Assembly (NCBI RefSeq): GCF_001044255.1
Contig: NZ_JYNX01000066.1
Location: forward strand, 1 to 64,000
From: Mycolicibacterium chubuense
GTDB lineage: Bacteria > Actinomycetota > Actinomycetes > Mycobacteriales > Mycobacteriaceae
DNA: 64,000 bases
Direction: 5' to 3'
The notes beneath the pieces were generated by a model, which saw only the letters and a program-made list of their open reading frames with translations, was not told the origin of the DNA and ran no database searches. This document shows, one piece after another, positions 44,408 to 55,425 of this stretch. Every line of letters starts with the position of its first letter. The first letter of the stretch is position 1. Both the position numbers and the translations under genes were made by a program.

Positions 44408-45076
44408 ATGCGAACCGCGTACCACGAGCAGCTCGAGGCCCTGACCACCCAGCTCGGCGAGATGTGCGGGCTGGCGGGCGTGGCCATGGAGCGCGCCACG
44501 CAGGCCCTGCTGCAGGCCGACCTCGCGCTGGCCGAACAGGTCATCACCGACCACGAACAGATCGTCGCGATGAGTGTGCGCGCCGAGGAGAGTGCGTTCG
44601 TGCTGCTGGCGCTGCAGGCTCCGGTCGCCGGCGATCTGCGGGCGATCGTCAGCTCGATCCAGATCGTCGCCGATGTCGACCGGATGGGCGCGCTGGCGCT
44701 GCACGTCGCCAAGATCGCCCGTCGACGGCACCCGCAGCACGCCCTGCCCGAAGAGGTCAACGGCTACTTCGCCGAGATGGGACGCGTCGCGGTCGAGCTC
44801 GGCCACAGCGCCCAGGAGGTGCTCCTCACCCGCGATCCGGAGAAGGCGGCCCGGATCCGTGAGGAAGACGACGCGATGGACGACCTGCACCGGCACCTGT
44901 TCACGGTCCTGATGGATCGGGAGTGGAAGTACGGAGTCGCCGCGGCGGTCGACGTGACCCTGCTGGGTCGCTTCTACGAGCGCTTCGCCGACCACGCCGT
45001 CGAGATCGCCCGCCGGGTCATCTTCCAGGTCACCGGGCACGCCCCCGAGGAAGAGGAGCTGCCCGCTCCGCGCTAG
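44408..45076 (+). CDS. phoU: Phosphate signalling protein PhoU (PhoY2-like)
   Basis: A 222-residue protein of two three-helix bundles with the metal-binding pattern EERESAF-like in [14 protein letters not shown] and [13 protein letters not shown], typical of PhoU. It links the Pst transporter to the SenX3-RegX3 two-component system, repressing when phosphate is plentiful. The ATG at 44408 is chosen since a -10 box ends 7 nt earlier; a TTG six nt upstream is possible. It is convergent with pstB and ends at a shared terminator. Confidence 0.95.
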   Translation: MRTAYHEQLEALTTQLGEMCGLAGVAMERATQALLQADLALAEQVITDHEQIVAMSVRAEESAFVLLALQAPVAGDLRAIVSSIQIVADVDRMGALALHVAKIARRRHPQHALPEEVNGYFAEMGRVAVELGHSAQEVLLTRDPEKAARIREEDDAMDDLHRHLFTVLMDREWKYGVAAAVDVTLLGRFYERFADHAVEIARRVIFQVTGHAPEEEELPAPR

Positions 45077-45095
45077 CGTCGCATCACCATCAAGA

Positions 45096-45128
45096 AAGCC
45101 CCCCGGGACATGTTCTCCGGGGGGGCTT
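45096..45128. terminator. Bidirectional terminator between phoU and pstB
   Basis: AAGCCCCCCGG and its near-complement CCGGGGGGGCTT enclose a loop of about 10 nt. Pyrimidine or T-rich bases follow on both strands. It serves phoU (+) and the pst operon (-). Confidence 0.85.
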
Positions 45129-45149
45129 ACTTGTTGCGAGGATGGTTCG

Positions 45150-45926
45150 TCAGCCGAAACGGCCGGAGATGTAGTCCTCGGTGGCCTTCTGCGTCGGGTT
45201 CGAGAAGATCTTCTCGGTGTCGTCGATCTCGATCAGCCGCCCGGGCTTGCCGGTGGCCTCGAGATTGAAGAACGCGGTCTGATCGCTCACCCGCGCCGCC
45301 TGCTGCATGTTGTGCGTGACGATCACGATCGTGAAGTCCTGCTTGAGCTCGGCGATCAGGTCCTCGATGGCCAGTGTGGAGATCGGATCCAGCGCCGAAC
45401 AGGGCTCGTCCATCAACAGCACGTCGGGCTGCACGGCGATCGCGCGGGCGATGCACAGCCGCTGCTGCTGACCGCCTGACAGTCCACCGCCGGGCTTGTC
45501 GAGCCGGTCCTTGACCTCGGTCCACAGATTCGCGCCGCGCAGCGACCGCTCGGCGACCTCGTCGAGGGTCTTCTTGTTGCGCACGCCCTGCAACTTCAGA
45601 CCGGCGACGACGTTGTCGCGAATCGACATGGTGGGGAACGGGTTCGGACGCTGGAACACCATGCCGATGGTCTTGCGCACACCCACCGGGTCCACGCCGG
45701 CACCGTAGATGTCGTCGCCGTCGAGCAGCACGGAACCCTTGACGTAGGCGCCGGGGATGACCTCGTGCATCCGGTTCAGCGTGCGCAGCACCGTCGACTT
45801 GCCGCAGCCGGACGGGCCGATGAACGCGGTGACGCTGCGCGGCGGCACCGCCATCGACACGTCGGCGACGGCGTGGAACGCGCCGTAGTAGATGTTGACG
45901 TCTTTGAGATCGAGACGCTTGGCCAC
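45150..45926 (-). CDS. pstB: Phosphate ABC transporter ATPase PstB
   Basis: A 258-residue ATPase with Walker [18 protein letters not shown] near residue 33, signature [14 protein letters not shown] and Walker [14 protein letters not shown], matching PstB (PhoT in M. tuberculosis). It powers high-affinity phosphate uptake through PstC/PstA. Last gene of pstSCAB; 9 nt after pstA. Confidence 0.97.
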   Translation of the reverse strand: MAKRLDLKDVNIYYGAFHAVADVSMAVPPRSVTAFIGPSGCGKSTVLRTLNRMHEVIPGAYVKGSVLLDGDDIYGAGVDPVGVRKTIGMVFQRPNPFPTMSIRDNVVAGLKLQGVRNKKTLDEVAERSLRGANLWTEVKDRLDKPGGGLSGGQQQRLCIARAIAVQPDVLLMDEPCSALDPISTLAIEDLIAELKQDFTIVIVTHNMQQAARVSDQTAFFNLEATGKPGRLIEIDDTEKIFSNPTQKATEDYISGRFG

Positions 45927-45935
45927 GGGTATCTC

Positions 45936-46853
45936 CTAAACCTTTTTGGGCGCAAAGAATTTGGCGATGAAGCGGGCGCCGACGTTGAGCAGCGCGATCA
46001 CGATGATCAGCGTCAGCGCAGCACCCCACATGCGGTCGGTGGGGATCGGGTTGGCGCCGGCCCCGGCGGAGGTCTGGTCGTACATCATGCCGGGCAGCGA
46101 TCCCATGAAACCGCTGAACATGTCGAAGTTGATGGCCTGCGAATAGCCGACCAGGATCAGCAGCGGCGCCGTCTCGCCCATCACGCGGGCCAGCGACAGC
46201 AGGATGCCGGTGACGATGCCCGACAGCGCGGTGGGGATCACGATGGCGGCGATGGTCTTCCACTTCGGGACGCCGAGGGCGTAACTGGCCTCCCGCAGAT
46301 CCATCGGCACGATCGCCAGCATCTCCTCGGTGGACCGCACGATGACCGGAATCATCAACAGCACCAAGGCAAGTGACACGGCGAAGCCGGACCGCTCGAA
46401 GCCCAGCGTCGCGACCCACAGCGCGTAGATGAACAGCGCCGCGACGATCGACGGCACACCGGTGAGGATGTCCACCATGAACGTCGTGACCTTGCCCAGG
46501 CGTGTCCCGCCGCCGTACTCGACCAGATAGATGCCGACGAACACGCCGATCGGGATGGAGATCACCGCGCACACCGCGGCCTGCAGCAGGCTGCCGACTA
46601 TCGCGTGGTAGGCGCCGCCACCAGCAGCGAACGCGGTCATGCCCGCCTGGGAATTCATCCACCAGGTGCTCGACGTGATGGCGCCGAATCCCTTGGCCAC
46701 CACGGTGTAGAGCACCCACAGCAGCGGGACCAGCGCGATCGCCACCGACAGCGTCACCAGAACCGTGGCGACGTTGTTGGCCACCTTGCGGCGCAGGCTC
46801 ACACCCTGGAATGTCGGCGCCTTGACGGGTTGATCCAGTGTCGCGGAGGTCAT
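45936..46853 (-). CDS. pstA: Phosphate ABC transporter permease PstA
   Basis: A 305-residue membrane protein with six hydrophobic segments and the PstA motif [26 protein letters not shown] in pieces ([10 protein letters not shown] and IPTALSG). It pairs with PstC. Its ATG overlaps the pstC stop by four bases (ATGA). Confidence 0.96.
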   Translation of the reverse strand: MTSATLDQPVKAPTFQGVSLRRKVANNVATVLVTLSVAIALVPLLWVLYTVVAKGFGAITSSTWWMNSQAGMTAFAAGGGAYHAIVGSLLQAAVCAVISIPIGVFVGIYLVEYGGGTRLGKVTTFMVDILTGVPSIVAALFIYALWVATLGFERSGFAVSLALVLLMIPVIVRSTEEMLAIVPMDLREASYALGVPKWKTIAAIVIPTALSGIVTGILLSLARVMGETAPLLILVGYSQAINFDMFSGFMGSLPGMMYDQTSAGAGANPIPTDRMWGAALTLIIVIALLNVGARFIAKFFAPKKV

Positions 46854-47926
46854 GATGCAGACCGGTCCTTTCCGGAAACCGCGGCCCGGGCCAACGAGTT
46901 CACCACGAAGGTCAGGATGAACAGCACCAGGCCGGCCGCGATGTAGGCGCCCGCCTTGTACTGGTCGTTGAATTCCGAAGCAGCGGAGGCGATCTTGCTG
47001 GCGAACGTGTAGCCGGCGTCGAACAGCGACCAGCCGAACGCCTGCTGGGTGCCGCGAAGGATGATCAGTAGTGCGATGGTCTCGCCCAGCGCGCGTCCGA
47101 GCCCGAGCATCGCGCCGCTGATGTAACCCGACATGCCGAACGGCAGGACCGTGGTCCGCACGACTTCCCAGCGGGTGGCGCCCAGCGCCAGCGCGGCCTC
47201 GATCTGTCCGCGCGGCGTCTGCACGAACACCTCACGGGTGACCGCGGTGATGATCGGCAGGATCATCACCGCGAGCACGATGCCCGCGGTGAAGATCGTG
47301 CCGCCGCCGGCGACCGAGGCGTTGCCGGTCGAGAACAGGAACAACCACCCGCCCAGCGTCTCGTTGAGCCACAGCGCCAGCGGCCTGATCACCGGAGCCA
47401 GGACGTAGAGACCCCAGACGCCGTAGATGATCGACGGCACCGCCGCCAGCAGATCCACCATGTACGACAGCGGACCCACCACGCGATTGGGCGCGTAGTT
47501 GGTGAGGTAGATCGCGATGCCCAGAGCGATCGGCATTGCCAGCAGCAACGCGAACACCGACACGAACACCGTCACCTGCAGCAGGTCCAGGATGCCGAAC
47601 TGCATCGCCGAGGTGTCGGTGGTGATCCAGTTACCGCTGTAGAGGAAGAAGTTCTGCTCGTTGCGCGCCAGCGCGGGAATGGCGCGCCACAACAGGAAGA
47701 ACCCGATCGCCGCGATGATGACGACGATCAGTACGCCCGACCCCTCGGCCAGCCCGCGGAAGATGCGATCACCGAGGCGCACGGTGCCGTACCTCGACGG
47801 GTCGGTCGAAAGCGGTGTCGGCTCGGGGTGCGGTGCGGCCAGTGCCTCACCTGACCCCGATTGCGCGGGATTCGGGATAGTCACAGAAGTTCCGTCAGAG
47901 CCCTTCTCGATACCGTTGAATGTCAT
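46850..47926 (-). CDS. pstC: Phosphate ABC transporter permease PstC
   Basis: The 358-residue permease has a hydrophilic N-terminus of about 60 residues, then six membrane segments with [20 protein letters not shown] and the PstC pattern [16 protein letters not shown]. It follows pstS by 57 nt and overlaps pstA. Confidence 0.96.
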   Translation of the reverse strand: MTFNGIEKGSDGTSVTIPNPAQSGSGEALAAPHPEPTPLSTDPSRYGTVRLGDRIFRGLAEGSGVLIVVIIAAIGFFLLWRAIPALARNEQNFFLYSGNWITTDTSAMQFGILDLLQVTVFVSVFALLLAMPIALGIAIYLTNYAPNRVVGPLSYMVDLLAAVPSIIYGVWGLYVLAPVIRPLALWLNETLGGWLFLFSTGNASVAGGGTIFTAGIVLAVMILPIITAVTREVFVQTPRGQIEAALALGATRWEVVRTTVLPFGMSGYISGAMLGLGRALGETIALLIILRGTQQAFGWSLFDAGYTFASKIASAASEFNDQYKAGAYIAAGLVLFILTFVVNSLARAAVSGKDRSAS

Positions 47927-47983
47927 GGCTGTCAGGCACCCATCCTCGCTGTGAATTCGCTGCCGCGCCAGCGAACTAGGTAG

Positions 47984-49120
47984 TTACTTGATCGCCTGGA
48001 TGGACGTCAGCAGGCGCTCCTTGAACTTCTCGGGCAGCGGCACGTAGCCGGCGCTCGACAGCCCGCCCTGCCCGTCATTGGCCGACACGGTCAGGAACGA
48101 CTTGACCGCCGCCGAGGTGTCGGGGTCGTAGCCGGCGGAGCAGACGATCTCGTACGTCGCGAGCACCAGCGGGTAGGCGCCGGCCTCCTTGGTTCCGTAG
48201 ATCGAGTTGAGGTCGAGCACCAGGTCATTGCCGTCGGCGGCGAACTTCGCCTCGTCGATCGCCTTGCCGGCGCTGTCGTCGGTCAACTCGACCGCGCCCG
48301 CGCCGGTGTCGATCTGCGCGAACGGCAGACCGGCCTGCTGGGCGAAGCCCTTCTCCACGTAGCCGATCGAGCCCGGGGTGGCCTGCACGGCTTGCGTGAC
48401 GCCCGCCGACTTCTGGGCGCCTTCACCCGCGCCGCCCTGGAACTCGCTGCCGGTGTCCTTGGTCCACGCCTCCGGCGCGGCGGTCTTCAGGTACTTCTGG
48501 AAGTTGTCGGTGGTGCCCGACGAGTCCGACCGGAAGATCGGGGTGATCGCGGTGTCGGGCAGCGTGGCGCCGCTGTTCAGCGCGGCGATCGCCGGGTCGT
48601 TCCACTTGGTGATCTGACCTTGGAAGATCTTGGCGAGCGTGTCCGCGTTGAGCACCAGCTTGTCGACGCCCTCGAGGTTGTAGGCCATCGCGATGGGGCC
48701 GAAGACCAGCGGCAGGTGCCAGGCCGGGTTGTCGCCGCAGCGCTTGGCGGCGTCGGCGATCTGCGCATCCTTGAGCGCGGAGTCCGAGCCGGCGAAGTCG
48801 ACGTTCTTGGCGATGAACTGCTCGCGGCCGGCGCCCGATCCGGTCGGGTTGTAGGACAGGTTCTTGCCCTGGCACTTCTGGCCCCAGACCTGGTTGAACA
48901 GGGCGATGGCGTTCTGCTGGGCGGTCGAGCCCTCGGCGGTGAGCGAGTTCTTGCCGCCGCAGTCGGCGGCCGCCGCGGAGCTGCTGCCCGACGCCGCGGA
49001 GCTGCTGCTGCCGCCCGACGCCGAGTTGTTGTCGCTTCCACAGCCGGCGAGGGTCACCGCGGCGATCGCCGCGACAGAGACCGTCGTGCCGAACGTCTTG
49101 CCGATGCTCTTGAGCTTCAC
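47984..49120 (-). CDS. pstS: Phosphate-binding lipoprotein PstS
   Basis: The 378-residue lipoprotein starts at GTG (MKLKSIGKTF), with lipobox TLAGC at about 19-23, a Ser-rich linker, and the binding fold with LTAEGSTAQQNAI, YNPTGSGAGREQFI, FAGSDSAL and IFRSDSSGTTDNFQKYL, the phosphate-contacting loops. It captures phosphate for PstCAB. A PHO-like box lies about 100 nt upstream. Confidence 0.95.
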   Translation of the reverse strand: MKLKSIGKTFGTTVSVAAIAAVTLAGCGSDNNSASGGSSSSAASGSSSAAAADCGGKNSLTAEGSTAQQNAIALFNQVWGQKCQGKNLSYNPTGSGAGREQFIAKNVDFAGSDSALKDAQIADAAKRCGDNPAWHLPLVFGPIAMAYNLEGVDKLVLNADTLAKIFQGQITKWNDPAIAALNSGATLPDTAITPIFRSDSSGTTDNFQKYLKTAAPEAWTKDTGSEFQGGAGEGAQKSAGVTQAVQATPGSIGYVEKGFAQQAGLPFAQIDTGAGAVELTDDSAGKAIDEAKFAADGNDLVLDLNSIYGTKEAGAYPLVLATYEIVCSAGYDPDTSAAVKSFLTVSANDGQGGLSSAGYVPLPEKFKERLLTSIQAIK

Positions 49121-49216
49121 TGATCCCACTTTCGTCTGTCCCGAATGTCGGGCCTGAGCGGCTCCGAACTCACACGGCAACGTATGCGGCCGTGGTAGAC
49201 GGACTGGGGATGGTGA

Positions 49217-49233
49217 GTGAACGAGAGGTGAAC
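49217..49233 (-). promoter_or_regulatory. PHO-like box upstream of pstS
   Basis: On the minus strand GTTCACC-TCTC-GTTCAC, an 11-bp direct repeat equal to the phoU box. It is the RegX3-type site expected for phosphate-starvation induction of pstSCAB. It lies 14 bp from the stop codon of mshD. Confidence 0.7.
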
Positions 49234-49246
49234 AGGTTCAGCGATC

Positions 49247-50995
<1,749 letters not shown>

Positions 50996-51122
50996 CTACA
51001 TCGTTGTCTCGCGGTGACTTCCCAGATTCATGCCCGACACGTGGCCGTTACCCGACCGATGGTTTCCTCACGATACCGTGCCACCTGCCGTTAAGCCGCG
51101 CCGAACGGGCCACTCGGGCGGC

Positions 51123-51935
51123 GTGGGCAACAATGTCCGGGTGCGCAAGCTCGTCCTCGGTGCGGTCGCGACCACGGTCGTGGTGATTCTCGGTGCTGTC
51201 GGCGCCGACTTCGGGGCCGCGATCTATGCCGAGTATCGCCTGGCCAGAAGCGTGCGCAGCGCCGCGAACCTGAACTGGGACCCGTCGGTCGCCATCCTGG
51301 GCTTTCCGTTCATCGCCCAGGCGGTGGACCGGCACTACGACGAGGTCGAGATCAAGGCCAGTGGTGTTGATCACGCCGTGGTCGGCAAGGCGTCGCTGGA
51401 GGCGACGCTGCATTCGGTGGACCTGGGCGACTCCTGGCTGGTCGCGCCCGACGCGGTGCTCCCGGTGGGCAAGGTGGAGAGCCGCATCATCATCGATTCC
51501 ACCCACGTGGGCCGTTTCATGGGCATCCCCGACCTGCTCGTCGAGGCCCCCACCCGGGAGACCAACGACTCGACGGGCGGCACCACCGAGTCCGGCATCT
51601 CGAGCAACCGGGGCGTCGTCTTCACCGGCACCCCGCGGCAGGCGGGCATCGACGAGCGCGTGAGCATCGCCGTCGATCTGTCGGTCGTCGGGCCGGCCCG
51701 CACCACCTTGAAGATGACGGCGACCGGGGTGCTGACCGGTCCCGGGACGGCGGACGAGGACGTTCCCGCCGACAAGCTGCCCGCCGTGCTCGCGGCGTTC
51801 TCCACCGAACTGCCCGGCCAGAAACTGCCGTTCGGCATCGCCCCGACGAGCGAGGGTGCGCGCGGATCCGACGTGATCATCGAGGGCATCGCCGAGGGAG
51901 TAACCGTCGACCTCGACGAGTTCAGACTGTCATGA
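51123..51935 (+). CDS. lmeA: LmeA-like mannosyltransferase of lipomannan elongation (DUF2993)
   Basis: The 270-residue protein has one N-terminal membrane anchor/signal (LVLGAVATTVVVILGAVGA) and the DUF2993 domain (IYAEYRLARSVRSAANL; AILGFPFIAQAV). It corresponds to Rv0817c/MSMEG_5785, reported to elongate the mannan core of lipomannan in the periplasm. GTG at 51123 was chosen; a GTG at 51141 is possible. Overlaps thiX by the ATGA motif. Confidence 0.87.
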   Translation: MGNNVRVRKLVLGAVATTVVVILGAVGADFGAAIYAEYRLARSVRSAANLNWDPSVAILGFPFIAQAVDRHYDEVEIKASGVDHAVVGKASLEATLHSVDLGDSWLVAPDAVLPVGKVESRIIIDSTHVGRFMGIPDLLVEAPTRETNDSTGGTTESGISSNRGVVFTGTPRQAGIDERVSIAVDLSVVGPARTTLKMTATGVLTGPGTADEDVPADKLPAVLAAFSTELPGQKLPFGIAPTSEGARGSDVIIEGIAEGVTVDLDEFRLS

Positions 51936-52354
51936 GCTCTTCGTGGATCGCCGTGATCGCCGTGCTGATCGCCGCCTTCGGCCTGGCCTATGTCATCGGC
52001 CGGATGCTGACGCTGCGCGCGGGCGTGCTGAAGGCGACCGAAGACGCCCCGGCCGTGGACACCAGCGAGCTGGGCCTGTCCGGCACCGGGCCGACCGTCG
52101 TGCACTTCAGCGCGGTGTGGTGCGGACCGTGCGCGGGCGTGCGCCGGGTGGTCGATCAGGTGTGCGCCGACCTTCCGGCCGTCGCGCACGTGGAGATCGA
52201 CATGGACGCGAACCCGGATGCGGCGCGGCGGCTTTCGGTGCTCTCGCTGCCGACGACGTTCATCTTCGACGCCGACGGCCGCCAGCGGTACCGGACGTCG
52301 GGGGTACCCACTGCCGCTGACCTGCGGTCGGCCCTGCAGCCGCTGTTGGCTTGA
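51932..52354 (+). CDS. thiX: Membrane-anchored thioredoxin-like protein ThiX
   Basis: A 140-residue protein: an N-terminal transmembrane helix (about 4-22) then a thioredoxin fold with VWCGPCAGVRRV, cis-Pro loop SLPTTF and a final helix. The CGPC active site makes it a likely disulfide reductase, facing the periplasm. Equivalent to Rv0816c. ATG overlaps the lmeA stop. It precedes the sulfur operon by 29 nt. Confidence 0.92.
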   Translation: MSSSWIAVIAVLIAAFGLAYVIGRMLTLRAGVLKATEDAPAVDTSELGLSGTGPTVVHFSAVWCGPCAGVRRVVDQVCADLPAVAHVEIDMDANPDAARRLSVLSLPTTFIFDADGRQRYRTSGVPTAADLRSALQPLLA

Positions 52355-52383
52355 TCACCCCGTCATTGGGTAAGCTGTCGACC

Positions 52384-52473
52384 GTGTCAGCCCGCGTCGA
52401 GCTCGTGCTCACCAAGCGCCGCGCAGTCGATCTGTGCCGCGTTGCGGGTTGTTGCTGTTGTTGTAGCTGCTGA
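52384..52473 (+). CDS. Leaderless poly-cysteine leader peptide (cysteine attenuator)
   Basis: A 29-codon frame starts at GTG (MSARVELVL) and ends in AGCCCCCSC, with seven Cys codons in the peptide. TAAGCT (52371-52376) ends 7 nt before the GTG, so translation begins at the transcript start. The Cys-codon stretch CTGTTGT (52455-52461) is complementary to ACAACAG (52544-52550), which overlaps the ribosome site AGGAG of the next gene. A ribosome stalled by lack of Cys would free that site. Poly-Cys leaderless attenuators of this operon are described for M. smegmatis. Confidence 0.9.
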   Translation: MSARVELVLTKRRAVDLCRVAGCCCCCSC

Positions 52474-52560
52474 GTAGCCGCGCTTTCATCCTGCGCCGCA
52501 CTCTGCGAGCGGCCGTTTCGACGTGCCGCGTCAGCCATCCCAGACAACAGGAGCACAGCC

Positions 52561-53025
52561 ATGTCGAGCACCACACAGACCACCACACCCGCACAGGTCG
52601 ACGTGCGCGGTCCGCGGTTCGTCGCCTGGGTGACCACCGCGGTTCTCGTGGTCACGCTGCTGGTGTCGGCGTCGAGCCCGGCGACCGCGGCGGTGCTGCT
52701 GGGCGTCCAGGCGGTGGTGTTCGCGCTCGGCGCCGCGCTGGGTCCCCGGCGCCACCCCTACGGTCTGGTGTTCGCCTCGCTGGTGGCGCCCCGGCTCGGT
52801 CCGGTCACCGAACGTGAGCCGGTTCCGCCGCTGAAGTTCGCCCAGCTCGTCGGCTTCGTCTTCGCCGTGCTCGGCGTCGTCGGCTTCGCCGCCGGTTCCC
52901 TTGTTCTGGGTCTTGTCGCCACCGGTTTCGCGCTGGTCGCGGCGTTCCTCAACGCAGCTTTCGGGATCTGCCTGGGCTGCCGGCTCTACCCCCTGTTCCT
53001 CCGCCTGAACCCGTCTCACTCGTAA
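52561..53025 (+). CDS. DUF4395 membrane protein of the sulfur operon
   Basis: A 154-residue protein with about four transmembrane helices and a conserved ICLGCRLYP near residue 137 that carries a Cys pair (C-x-x-C). The family is frequently linked to rhodanese genes, so a role in sulfur or thiol transfer across the membrane is inferred. The ribosome site AGGAG is 7 nt before ATG and is the target of the poly-Cys attenuator. Spacing to cysA2 is 17 nt. Confidence 0.85.
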   Translation: MSSTTQTTTPAQVDVRGPRFVAWVTTAVLVVTLLVSASSPATAAVLLGVQAVVFALGAALGPRRHPYGLVFASLVAPRLGPVTEREPVPPLKFAQLVGFVFAVLGVVGFAAGSLVLGLVATGFALVAAFLNAAFGICLGCRLYPLFLRLNPSHS

Positions 53026-53042
53026 CCGAAAGGATCTCCTCC

Positions 53043-53876
53043 ATGGCACGCTCCGACGTCCTGGTCACAGCCGACTGGGCCGAGAGCAATCTCGACGCGC
53101 CGAACACCGTCTTCGTCGAGGTCGACGAAGACACCAGCGCGTACGACACCGGTCACATCCCCGGCGCGATCAAGCTGGACTGGAAGACCGACCTGCAGGA
53201 CCAGGTCAAGCGCGACTTCGTCGACGCCGAGCAGTTCTCCAAGCTGCTCTCCGAGCGCGGCATCGCCAACGACGACACGGTGATCCTCTACGGCGGCAAC
53301 AACAACTGGTTCGCCGCGTACGCCTACTGGTACTTCAAGCTCTACGGCCACGAGGACGTCAAGCTCCTCGACGGCGGGCGCAAGAAGTGGGAGCTCGACT
53401 CGCGTCCCTTGTCCACCGACACGGTCACCCGCCCCGGGACCAGCTACACCGCCAAGGCGCCCGACAACAGCATCCGCGCCTTCCGCGACGAGGTGATCGC
53501 CGCGATCGGCACGAAGAACCTGGTCGACGTCCGCTCCCCCGACGAGTTCTCCGGCAAGATCCTCGCGCCGGCGCACCTGCCGCAGGAGCAGAGCCAGCGG
53601 CCGGGCCACGTGCCGGGCGCGATCAACGTCCCGTGGAGCAAGGCGGCCAACGAGGACGGCACGTTCAAGTCCGACGAGGACCTGGCCAAGCTGTACGCCG
53701 ACGCCGGCCTGGACGGCGAGAAGGAGACCATCGCCTACTGCCGCATCGGTGAGCGCTCGTCGCACACCTGGTTCGTGCTGCAGGAGCTGCTGGGACACAA
53801 GAACGTCAAGAACTACGACGGCAGTTGGACGGAATACGGCTCCCTGGTGGGCGCCCCGATCGAGTTGGGAAGTTGA
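53043..53876 (+). CDS. cysA2: Thiosulfate sulfurtransferase (rhodanese) CysA2-like
   Basis: The 277-residue protein has two rhodanese domains. The active Cys is in TIAYCRIGERSSHTW near residue 233 in the C-terminal domain, with NVPWSKAANEDGTF before it. It moves sulfane sulfur from thiosulfate to thiols. Upstream TGAT-free gap of 1 nt to sseC2. In M. tuberculosis cysA2-sseC2 is duplicated (cysA3-sseC1). Confidence 0.95.
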   Translation: MARSDVLVTADWAESNLDAPNTVFVEVDEDTSAYDTGHIPGAIKLDWKTDLQDQVKRDFVDAEQFSKLLSERGIANDDTVILYGGNNNWFAAYAYWYFKLYGHEDVKLLDGGRKKWELDSRPLSTDTVTRPGTSYTAKAPDNSIRAFRDEVIAAIGTKNLVDVRSPDEFSGKILAPAHLPQEQSQRPGHVPGAINVPWSKAANEDGTFKSDEDLAKLYADAGLDGEKETIAYCRIGERSSHTWFVLQELLGHKNVKNYDGSWTEYGSLVGAPIELGS

Positions 53877-53877
53877 T

Positions 53878-54180
53878 ATGTGCTCTGCACCGAAGCAAGG
53901 ACTGACGTTGCCCGCGAGCGTCGACCTGGAGAAGGAGACGGTGATCACCGGTCGCGTCGTCGACGGCTCCGGTCAGGCGGTCGGCGGTGCCTTCGTGCGC
54001 CTGCTGGACAGCTCCGACGAGTTCACCGCGGAGGTCGTCGCGTCGGCCACCGGTGACTTCCGGTTCTTTGCCGCACCGGGCACCTGGACGCTGCGTGCGC
54101 TGTCTCCGGCGGGCAACGGCGACGCCTCGGTGGCGCCGTCGGGCGCCGGCATCCACGAGGTCGACGTCAAGGTCGCGTGA
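53878..54180 (+). CDS. sseC2: SseC-type DUF1416 protein
   Basis: The 100-residue protein starts MCSAPKQGLTLPASVDLE and has an Ig/carboxypeptidase-regulatory-like beta fold (GRVVDGSGQAVGGAFVRLLDS). It follows cysA2 by one nt, as in all mycobacteria I recall. Its role with the rhodanese is unknown; the N-terminal Cys may carry sulfur. Confidence 0.92.
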   Translation: MCSAPKQGLTLPASVDLEKETVITGRVVDGSGQAVGGAFVRLLDSSDEFTAEVVASATGDFRFFAAPGTWTLRALSPAGNGDASVAPSGAGIHEVDVKVA

Positions 54181-54341
54181 CCGACTGCGCCGTCGCGCCC
54201 TCGGCTCGGCGCGGCGGCGCGCACCTTCCTCGGAGGGTTCGTTGATCTTGCTGTGAAAACGCTGCGGGATTAGCTGTTGTCGGCGACGATAGGGTCACCG
54301 TCCGCGCACCCGCGTGGGCCTTCACCTTCGAGGACCCGACC

Positions 54342-54662
54342 ATGAAGATCACCATCGCTTTCGCCGCCGCTGCGGCGTTCGCCGCCGTCGGCTTGGTCAG
54401 TGCTCCCGCGGCCATGGCCGATCCGGAGGGCGATTTCCTGTCGGTGATCGGCAAGGGCGGCATCACGTGGCCGTCGGAGAAGACCCAGCAGGTCATCGAC
54501 ACCGGCCGTGCGGTGTGCCAGGACTGGGATAACGGCGCCTCCTTCGAACAGGAGGTCTCGGACCTGACCAGCGTCACCGACTGGTCGGATTACCAGGCCG
54601 GCTACTTCATCGGGGCCGCCACGGGCGCCTTCTGCCCGGAGTACGAGTACAAGGTCAGCTGA
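54342..54662 (+). CDS. Secreted DUF732-family protein
   Basis: A 106-residue protein with a signal peptide of about 27 residues (ends SAPAAMA) and the DUF732 pattern: DFLSVIGKGGITWPSEK, TGRAVCQDW and ATGAFCPEY, whose two Cys are probably disulfide-linked. This family is abundant in mycobacteria and its function is unknown. The upstream 161-bp gap after sseC2 (54181-54341) holds no other feature I could support. Confidence 0.87.
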   Translation: MKITIAFAAAAAFAAVGLVSAPAAMADPEGDFLSVIGKGGITWPSEKTQQVIDTGRAVCQDWDNGASFEQEVSDLTSVTDWSDYQAGYFIGAATGAFCPEYEYKVS

Positions 54663-54700
54663 CGTCGGCGCCGCGATGAGCGGCGGTTAGACTGGCACCC

Positions 54701-54799
54701 GTGGTGCTGTTCTACGAACTCCTGCTCGTCGCGGCCGTCGTGGTCATCACGTGGTTCGCGCTGTACGCGCTGTACCGGCTGATCACCGACGAGTCGTGA
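54701..54799 (+). CDS. Leaderless 32-residue membrane peptide coupled to the nitrobindin-like gene
   Basis: The frame starts GTG, encodes [32 protein letters not shown] and ends TGA, giving one transmembrane helix. (Only parts: [30 protein letters not shown].) TAGACT (54688-54693) ends 7 nt before the GTG, so the mRNA start is the GTG. The stop overlaps the next gene's GTG by four bases, so translating this peptide probably drives initiation there. It is too short for usual annotation. Confidence 0.8.
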   Translation: MVLFYELLLVAAVVVITWFALYALYRLITDES

Positions 54800-55425
54800 C
54801 CTCTGGCGACGACGCGGTCGCCGCAGCAGCCGAGCGTGCCCGGGAGACCGCGGCACGCAACATCCCGGCTTTCGGTGACCTGCCCCTGCCCGCCGATACC
54901 GCCAATCTGCGTGAGGGCGCGAACCTCGACGACCGTCTGCTCGCCCTGCTGCCGCTGGTCGGGGTGTGGCGGGGCGAAGGTGAGGGCCGCGGATCGCACG
55001 GCGACTACCGGTTCGGTCAGCAGATCGTGGTGTCCCACGACGGCGCGGACTACCTGAACTGGGAAGCCCGGTCCTGGCGGCTGACCGAGGACGGCGGCTA
55101 CGACGGCCCCACTCTGCGCGAGACCGGGTTCTGGCGGTTCGTCAGCGATCCGAACGATCCCGGCGAGTCGCAGGCCATCGAGCTGCTGCTCGCCCATTCC
55201 GCCGGCTACATCGAACTGTTCTACGGCCGTCCGCTCAACCAGTCGTCGTGGGAGCTCGTCACCGACGCGCTGGCCCGCAGCAAGTCAGGCATGCTCGTCG
55301 GGGGCGCCAAGAGGCTCTACGGCATCATCGAGGGCGGCGATCTGGCCTACGTCGAGGAACGGGTCGACGCCGACGGTGGTCTGGTTCCGCACCTGTCCGC
55401 CCGACTGTCCCGGTTCATCGGCTAG
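54796..55425 (+). CDS. Nitrobindin-type peroxynitrite isomerase (Rv0813c-like)
   Basis: The 209-residue protein has a DUF1794/THAP4-like haem beta-barrel: [39 protein letters not shown] and the barrel end [16 protein letters not shown], with His of VPHLSARL near the C-terminus as the likely haem ligand. It is homologous to Rv0813c. The GTG overlaps the stop of the membrane peptide. The family binds haem and can isomerise peroxynitrite. Followed by the lipoprotein gene. Confidence 0.9.
   Translation: MTSGDDAVAAAAERARETAARNIPAFGDLPLPADTANLREGANLDDRLLALLPLVGVWRGEGEGRGSHGDYRFGQQIVVSHDGADYLNWEARSWRLTEDGGYDGPTLRETGFWRFVSDPNDPGESQAIELLLAHSAGYIELFYGRPLNQSSWELVTDALARSKSGMLVGGAKRLYGIIEGGDLAYVEERVDADGGLVPHLSARLSRFIG

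Noticed and set aside
52260-52655. Minus-strand frame with a Gln-rich stretch
   Set aside because: The Gln run is the antisense of the Cys-codon tract of the leader peptide.
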